Shown here piece by piece: positions 5,052 through 8,997 of a stretch of 8,997 bases of DNA. Within the stretch, counting starts at the first letter, position 1, and every line of letters begins with the position of its first letter. Origin of the DNA: Aquificaceae bacterium (GTDB lineage: Bacteria > Aquificota > Aquificia > Aquificales > Aquificaceae); contig JALSTO010000247.1 in assembly GCA_026983685.1 (NCBI GenBank), forward strand, positions 1 through 8,997, given 5' to 3'. The notes below the pieces were generated by a model. It did no database searches and was not told the origin of the DNA. It saw only the letters and a list, made by a program, of their open reading frames with translations. A program made the translations under genes and the position numbers.

Positions 5052-5429
5052 ATGGAAATCCAGCTCATCATCGTCCTTCTAATAGCCTTTGTGGTTCTTG
5101 GTCCCGAAAGGATGATGGATCTCGCCGTGAAGCTCGGCGAATCCCTCAGGAAGGTCAGGGAGATGTGGGACGAGGTGAGGATGCAGGCTTACATGGAGGA
5201 GATAAACAAAAAAGTTCTTGAGGAAGAGAGCAAAGGCAGTGAGCTTGATGAGAGAACGGAGGATGAGACCGTGGAGGTTGACGAGCCTTTGCCTGATATA
5301 GAGCTTGAGGAGTATGAAGATATTGAGGAAGAAAAGGAGGAACGCGAGGAAGATGAGCATGGACAGCGAACAGCTTCCGACGATGCCCCTCACGGAACAT
5401 CTGAGGGAGCTCAGGACAAGATTAATTAG
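5052..5429 (+). CDS. tatB: TatA/TatB-family twin-arginine translocase subunit (TatB-like)
   Basis: A 125-residue membrane protein of the twin-arginine translocase, which exports folded, often cofactor-bearing proteins. Residues 1-16 (MEIQLIIVLLIAFVVL) are the short transmembrane helix, GPERM at 17-21 is the hinge, and an amphipathic helix (MMDLAVKLGESLRKVREM) follows, then a long, highly acidic, probably disordered tail. The LGPERM hinge and the length favour TatB over TatA, which usually has FGPKKLP and is shorter, but thermophiles sometimes carry ambiguous TatA/B proteins. The ATG at 5052 is chosen because it puts the membrane helix at the very N-terminus; an in-frame ATG at 5004 would add 16 untypical residues and no ribosome site. 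The last 71 nt overlap tatC in another frame. Confidence 0.8.
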   Translation: MEIQLIIVLLIAFVVLGPERMMDLAVKLGESLRKVREMWDEVRMQAYMEEINKKVLEEESKGSELDERTEDETVEVDEPLPDIELEEYEDIEEEKEEREEDEHGQRTASDDAPHGTSEGAQDKIN

Positions 5430-6120
5430 GTCAATAATAGCCTTTCTTATAGCATCCGCAGGCTCCTTCTACTTTGCAAGACATGTCTTTGAGTTTCTGA
5501 AGGAGCCCGTTATAAGGTCCTATCCCGAGGTTGAGCTGATAACCCTCTCGCCCACAGAACCTCTGTTTATCCTCATAAAGATATCCTTAACCGTAGGTTT
5601 GATAATCGCCTCTCCTGTAATACTCTTTGAAATATGGCGGTTTGTCGAACCTGCCCTCTACCCAAACGAGAAAAAGCTCTTTCTTCCACTACTTCTTTCC
5701 TCCGTGATCCTCTTCGTTATGGGCGGGGTCTTTGCCTACGCTCTCGTCCTCCCTATGGCTCTGAAGTTCCTCCTTGGACTTGGCTTTTCCCAGCTTGCTG
5801 CCACACCCTACCTCTCCGTAAACCTCTACGTGAGCTTTGTCCTTAAGATGCTGATAGCTTTCGGCGCTGCCTTTGAGATGCCCATATTCCTCTACATGCT
5901 TCAGAGGGCAGGTATAGTTAACGAGAGACAGCTGAAAAAGTTCAGGAGATACTTCATAGTAGTTGCCTTCCTACTGGGCGCACTTATAGCTCCCGATGTA
6001 GCTACCCAAGTGCTGATGGCTATTCCCCTTCTCGCTCTTTACGAGATATCAATACTCCTTGGAAAAACTATAAAGAAGAAAGAAGAGAAGCTTCCTGAGA
6101 AGCTTGAGGAGGAAGGATGA
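5359..6120 (+). CDS. tatC: Sec-independent protein translocase subunit TatC
   Basis: A 253-residue, six-helix core of the twin-arginine translocase and the primary receptor for RR signal peptides. PLTEHLRELRTRLI (10-23) is the conserved cytoplasmic N-terminus with E17 of the signal-peptide site. SPTEPLFILIKISL (64-77) is the first periplasmic-loop/TM2 motif. E104 in EPALYPNEKK corresponds to the second conserved glutamate (E103 in E. coli), and a lysine/glutamate-rich tail ends the protein. The start at 5359 is chosen because GAGGA lies 8 nt upstream. ATG at 5353 is nearly equivalent, and ATG at 5383 begins closer to the conserved region but lacks a ribosome site. Its first 71 nt are also tatB sequence, an unusually long overlap. 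Its stop overlaps the next gene as ATGA. Confidence 0.92.
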   Translation: MDSEQLPTMPLTEHLRELRTRLIRSIIAFLIASAGSFYFARHVFEFLKEPVIRSYPEVELITLSPTEPLFILIKISLTVGLIIASPVILFEIWRFVEPALYPNEKKLFLPLLLSSVILFVMGGVFAYALVLPMALKFLLGLGFSQLAATPYLSVNLYVSFVLKMLIAFGAAFEMPIFLYMLQRAGIVNERQLKKFRRYFIVVAFLLGALIAPDVATQVLMAIPLLALYEISILLGKTIKKKEEKLPEKLEEEG

Positions 6121-7127
6121 GGTACAAGGAATTTGGAGCCGAAAGGCTCTCGGAGATAGGCATAGGTACATATCTGGGAGAGCTGGACGAGGACACAGAC
6201 AGAAGGTACTACGAGACCATAAAGCTCAGTGTAGAGCTAGGTGTTAACGTTGTGGACACAGCCATCAACTACAGATACATGAAGAGCGAGAGGGTGGTAG
6301 GCAGGGTCGCTCAGGATGTTGGCAGGGAGAGGCTCTTTATATCCACAAAGGGAGGTTATATACCCTTTGATGCGGATTCGGGAGAGGACCCAAAGGTATT
6401 CTTTGAAGAAAACTTCATAAAGACAGGCACAGTCAATCCTCAGGAGATGACCCCGCAGGGACACTACCTCGGTGGGAGGTTCATAAACTGGTGCTTTGAG
6501 AAAAGCCTTGAAAACATGAAGACCGACTATATAGACCTTTACTTCATTCACAACCCAGAGGAACAGCTCCTCTTTACAGAGAGGGATAGATTTCTGGAGA
6601 AGCTTGCGGAGTGCTTCTTAGTCCTCGAGGATAAGGTGAAGGAGGGAAAGCTTAAGTACTACGGACTGGCTACCTGGCACGGCTTCCGTATCCCCAAAGG
6701 GGCAAGGCAGTATCTGGACCTTCTTCAGATATGCAAGCTTGCGGAGGAGGTAGGTGGAGAGAAACACCACTTCAGGTTCATACAGCTCCCCTACAACCTC
6801 GGTATGCATGAGGCTTTCTCCTTAAAGAATCAGGAGCTGAAGGGCAGACAGCTCTCAACCTTAGAGGCATGCATGGAGCTGGGGATTTACGTCTATACAA
6901 GTGCTTCCCTCTATCAGGGCAACGTTATAGGGAGGGTCCCTGAAGCTCTCAAGGAGCGCTTCGGAATAGATAAGGATGTTCTCGTTGCCCTTCAGTTCGT
7001 CAGGAGTACACCCGGCGTTGGCACAGCTCTCGTTGGCATGAGCAGACCACAGCACCTGAAGGAGAATCTGGAGATTGAAAAGATTGAGCCACTGAGTGAA
7101 GAAGAATTTTTATCGCTCTTTAAATGA
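6117..7127 (+). CDS. Aldo/keto reductase family oxidoreductase
   Basis: A 336-residue soluble (beta/alpha)8-barrel NAD(P)H-dependent oxidoreductase. The full catalytic tetrad is visible: D47 and Y52 (DTAINY), K78 (STKGG) and H145 (YFIHNPE). Late in the protein, TPGVGTALVGMSRPQHLKEN is the usual C-terminal nucleotide-binding stretch (about 304-323). An insertion of roughly 30 residues at 85-120, between the lysine and the histidine, is longer than in short AKRs and resembles what I recall for a bacterial AKR subgroup of unknown substrate. The start overlaps the tatC stop (ATGA) and has AGGAGG 4 nt upstream, so it is cotranscribed with tatBC. No twin-arginine signal is present, so it is not itself a Tat substrate. 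The physiological substrate cannot be assigned. Confidence 0.85.
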   Translation: MRYKEFGAERLSEIGIGTYLGELDEDTDRRYYETIKLSVELGVNVVDTAINYRYMKSERVVGRVAQDVGRERLFISTKGGYIPFDADSGEDPKVFFEENFIKTGTVNPQEMTPQGHYLGGRFINWCFEKSLENMKTDYIDLYFIHNPEEQLLFTERDRFLEKLAECFLVLEDKVKEGKLKYYGLATWHGFRIPKGARQYLDLLQICKLAEEVGGEKHHFRFIQLPYNLGMHEAFSLKNQELKGRQLSTLEACMELGIYVYTSASLYQGNVIGRVPEALKERFGIDKDVLVALQFVRSTPGVGTALVGMSRPQHLKENLEIEKIEPLSEEEFLSLFK

Positions 7128-7179
7128 CTTCAAGCTGAGGAAGTAAGTACCTGATATGTAAGTTTCTTTAGATTTATGC

Positions 7180-7201
7180 TCACGTTCTCCGTGAAGGAGA
7201 A
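7180..7201 (+). promoter_or_regulatory. Mutually exclusive hairpins over the dnaA ribosome binding site
   Basis: Two stems compete. TCACG (7180-7184) pairs with CGTGA (7190-7194), leaving AAGGAGA mostly free. TTCTCC (7185-7190) pairs with GGAGAA (7196-7201), which buries the likely Shine-Dalgarno of dnaA. The start codon is 12 nt after AAGGAGA. Stems are only 5 and 6 bp, so this is suggestive only. Confidence 0.3.
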
Positions 7202-7212
7202 TATTCAGGACG

Positions 7213-8427
7213 ATGGAGGGAGTAACCATAAAGAGCTTTCTTGCCCAAATAGAACGGCTTGACAGATCCCTCCTGACGCTTCTGAGCAAGTTCAGGCTTG
7301 AGGAGAGAGGCAGGAAGCTCTACCTCTTCACCGAAGACCCGGCTCTGAAGGCTGAGCTGGAAGGTGTCTTAGCCCAGCTGTCCTCAAACGGACTCTTTTC
7401 GGGTGTCGTCGTTGAGCTTGAGAACCAAGAGGGGGATATAAAGCAAGAAACAAAAACAGAGGGTCTCAGCGCTAAGTACTCCTTTGAGAACTTTGTCGTA
7501 GGGGAGGGGAACCGTCTGGCATACGAAGTCTCCTTAGAGGTAGCGGACAATCCCGGAAAGGTCTATAACCCTCTCTTCCTCTACGGGGGCGTCGGTCTTG
7601 GGAAGACCCACCTCCTGCAGGCTATAGGGAACAGGTGCGCCTCCAGAGGGATGAGAGTTGTGTACAGGTCCGCCAACGACTTCTCCGAAGAAATGGTTGA
7701 GTCCCTGAAGTCAGGTAAGATAAAGGAGTTCAGGGCAAAGTACAGGGAGGTTGACCTTCTGCTCCTTGACGATGTTCAGTTTTTGTCCGGAAAGGAAAGG
7801 ACTCAGATAGAGCTGTTCAACGTCTTCAACCAGATGTTTCTCAGCGACAGGCAGATAGTCTTCGCCTCAGACAGGCACCCGAGGGAGCTCAGAGATATCT
7901 CTGACAGGCTGATAAGCAGGTTTGAAGGTGGGGTTGTGGTTGAGATATGCATGGACGAGATAACAAAGCTTGAGATAATCAAGCGAAAGCTCCAGGAGCT
8001 CCGCTTGGAGGTTCAGGACAGGATAGTGGAGGCTCTGATGGAGCAGACCGCAGACAACGTCAGAGACATTGAGGGAACAATAAGGGGACTCAAGCTCAGG
8101 GGCGTTGAGCACCTGAAGAAGAAAAAGGCGGGTAGTAACGAGCTTGAAAAGATAAAGATATACACAGCCCTTCACTTCGGCGTGAGTGTGGAAGAACTTC
8201 TCGGGAACAAGCGATCAAAAAAGCTGAGCAGGGCAAGGCAGATAGCCTTCTACCTTTGCAGGAAGCTCACCGATGCTTCTCTCATAGAGATAGCGAGGGC
8301 TTTCAACCGCAAAGACCACTCAACTGTTATCTATGCAATAAAGAAGATAGAGGAGGACAGGAAGAAAGACAGGAAACTCAACTATATAGTGGGCTTCCTT
8401 GAAAAGCACATAGCGGACAGGCTCTAA
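7213..8427 (+). CDS. dnaA: Chromosomal replication initiator protein DnaA
   Basis: A 404-residue AAA+ initiator that binds oriC and opens the duplex. Domain I spans about 1-70. The linker (domain II) is only about 15 residues, explaining the short total next to 467 in E. coli. Domain III has Walker A GGVGLGKT (125-132), Walker B LLLLDD (182-187), sensor 1 FASDR (217-221), the arginine-finger region RLISRF (232-237) and sensor 2 R284 in NVRDIEG. Domain IV carries the DnaA-box-binding signature with KDHSTV (367-372) in the helix-turn-helix. The box VII SRFEGG lacks the usual tryptophan of SRFxWG. ATG at 7213 follows AAGGAGA by 12 nt, a wide spacing. dnaN, its common neighbour, is absent here. 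The gene is either the last of the tat run after an 85-nt gap or has its own promoter. Confidence 0.96.
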   Translation: MEGVTIKSFLAQIERLDRSLLTLLSKFRLEERGRKLYLFTEDPALKAELEGVLAQLSSNGLFSGVVVELENQEGDIKQETKTEGLSAKYSFENFVVGEGNRLAYEVSLEVADNPGKVYNPLFLYGGVGLGKTHLLQAIGNRCASRGMRVVYRSANDFSEEMVESLKSGKIKEFRAKYREVDLLLLDDVQFLSGKERTQIELFNVFNQMFLSDRQIVFASDRHPRELRDISDRLISRFEGGVVVEICMDEITKLEIIKRKLQELRLEVQDRIVEALMEQTADNVRDIEGTIRGLKLRGVEHLKKKKAGSNELEKIKIYTALHFGVSVEELLGNKRSKKLSRARQIAFYLCRKLTDASLIEIARAFNRKDHSTVIYAIKKIEEDRKKDRKLNYIVGFLEKHIADRL

Positions 8428-8997
8428 TCCATGTCCTCCTTCTCTATAACCTGGTCTTTTTCAAGCCTTTGCTCTTCTATGTCGTAGAACCTGCCCTCAA
8501 GCTTCTTCAGTATCTTGGGAAGGGTTGTGTACTCCATCTCCTCCGCGGGCAGTCGGTGGGGTTCAAATATTCCCTGTCTTCTGAGTATGTCAGCCATGTC
8601 TTGGGCGGACAGGCGTGCCTTATCAAAGGCTGGGTCTCTGAAAAGGTCCGTCGGACCTACGAGCTTGCCTTCCGATAGCTGGAAGCCCGCGGCTATAACT
8701 CTCGGAGGACCATCAAACCTTGAGGGTCTTGCATCCTCAAAGGAAACGGGCATTAGGGGTCCGTTGTGAGAACCTCTCATCCACCCCTCAACTATCCAAG
8801 GTCTCGCAAAGGGCTCCAGTATCTCACCCACCGCAGGGAATCCGCTCTGAGCCCTGACTATCATGACCGGATCATCCTTCCCAACGTACTGACCCGCCAT
8901 AAGGGAGAGCCTCTGGGTTGAGGCTGTGGCCGCTATCTCACCATCGTAGTTCCTGTAAACGTTCTTGACCACATACTTACCTACAGAGCCTATCAGG
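8424..8997 (-). CDS. Bifunctional fructose-1,6-bisphosphate aldolase/phosphatase, C-terminal part
   Basis: The C-terminal 190 residues of an archaeal-type FBP aldolase/phosphatase. The reading frame stays open to the right edge, so roughly the first half (full family length near 370-400) is missing. The enzyme condenses triose phosphates and dephosphorylates the product, making gluconeogenesis one-way. Diagnostic motifs are QYVGKDDP, RGSHNGPLMPV, GFQLSEGKL and FEPHRLPAEEMEYTTLP. The tyrosine, lysine and paired aspartates of YVGKDD, and the tyrosine of EMEYTT exactly 116 residues after that lysine, fit Tyr229, Lys232 (Schiff base), Asp233/Asp234 (Mg) and Tyr348 of the characterised enzymes. 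The C-terminal 25 residues are a charged tail. It is convergent with dnaA, and the two stop codons overlap by 4 nt (CTAA). Confidence 0.9.
   Translation of the reverse strand, partial: LIGSVGKYVVKNVYRNYDGEIAATASTQRLSLMAGQYVGKDDPVMIVRAQSGFPAVGEILEPFARPWIVEGWMRGSHNGPLMPVSFEDARPSRFDGPPRVIAAGFQLSEGKLVGPTDLFRDPAFDKARLSAQDMADILRRQGIFEPHRLPAEEMEYTTLPKILKKLEGRFYDIEEQRLEKDQVIEKEDMD

Noticed and set aside
7127..7144. ACTTC/GAAGT inverted repeat after the aldo/keto reductase as a terminator
   Set aside because: A 5-bp stem with an 8-nt loop and no T-run following.
1..8997. CRISPR array, insertion sequence, tRNA or rRNA
   Set aside because: No regularly spaced repeats, transposase-like protein, terminal repeats or recognisable RNA gene sequence was seen on either strand.

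Overview
The window reads as a compact chromosome segment from an autotrophic, hydrogen-using thermophilic bacterium of the Aquificae type (Aquifex/Hydrogenobacter/Thermocrinis relatives). The inference rests on the gene mix: a group 3b-like [NiFe]-hydrogenase (sulfhydrogenase type), a long SucD-like protein best matched to the citryl-CoA synthetase small subunit of the reverse TCA cycle, an archaeal-type bifunctional fructose-1,6-bisphosphate aldolase/phosphatase, and a bacterial DnaA with a very short linker. Genes overlap or nearly touch, and I see no mobile element, tRNA, rRNA or CRISPR array. No gene-free stretch exceeds 300 bases; the two long intergenic gaps (886-1073 and 4853-5051) are both divergent promoter regions rich in dyads.

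Layout. (1) 1-885, minus strand: hydrogenase delta subunit followed by the N-terminus of the large (alpha) subunit, which runs off the left edge. (2) 886-1073: AT-rich divergent control region with a near-perfect 20-bp dyad. (3) 1074-1379, plus strand: a small ribbon-helix-helix protein with a C-terminal coiled coil, a candidate regulator of the divergent hydrogenase genes. (4) 1376-4852, minus strand: probable operon kamA-like > yihY-like > ccsB/sucD-like > methyltransferase, with a 14-nt overlap, a 40-nt gap and an 8-nt overlap. (5) 4853-5051: second divergent control region, holding a two-hairpin leader in front of the kamA-like gene, two AT-rich direct repeats 20 bp apart, and a 26-bp dyad. 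(6) 5052-8427, plus strand: tatA/B-like > tatC > aldo/keto reductase > dnaA. tatB and tatC overlap by about 70 nt, tatC and the reductase share ATGA, and dnaA follows after 85 nt. (7) 8424-8997, minus strand: C-terminal half of the FBP aldolase/phosphatase, convergent with dnaA.

How the parts fit. Hydrogenase (reductant), CcsB (citrate activation in reverse TCA carbon fixation) and FBP aldolase/phosphatase (unidirectional gluconeogenesis) suit a chemolithoautotroph. The Tat genes, YihY, KamA-like enzyme and DnaA are housekeeping or accessory functions with no obvious pathway link to each other. The most interesting unexplained structure is non-coding: the dyad at the hydrogenase promoter beside a small DNA-binding-protein gene, and the folded kamA leader, where the loop of one hairpin is complementary to the 3' arm of a terminator-like second hairpin.
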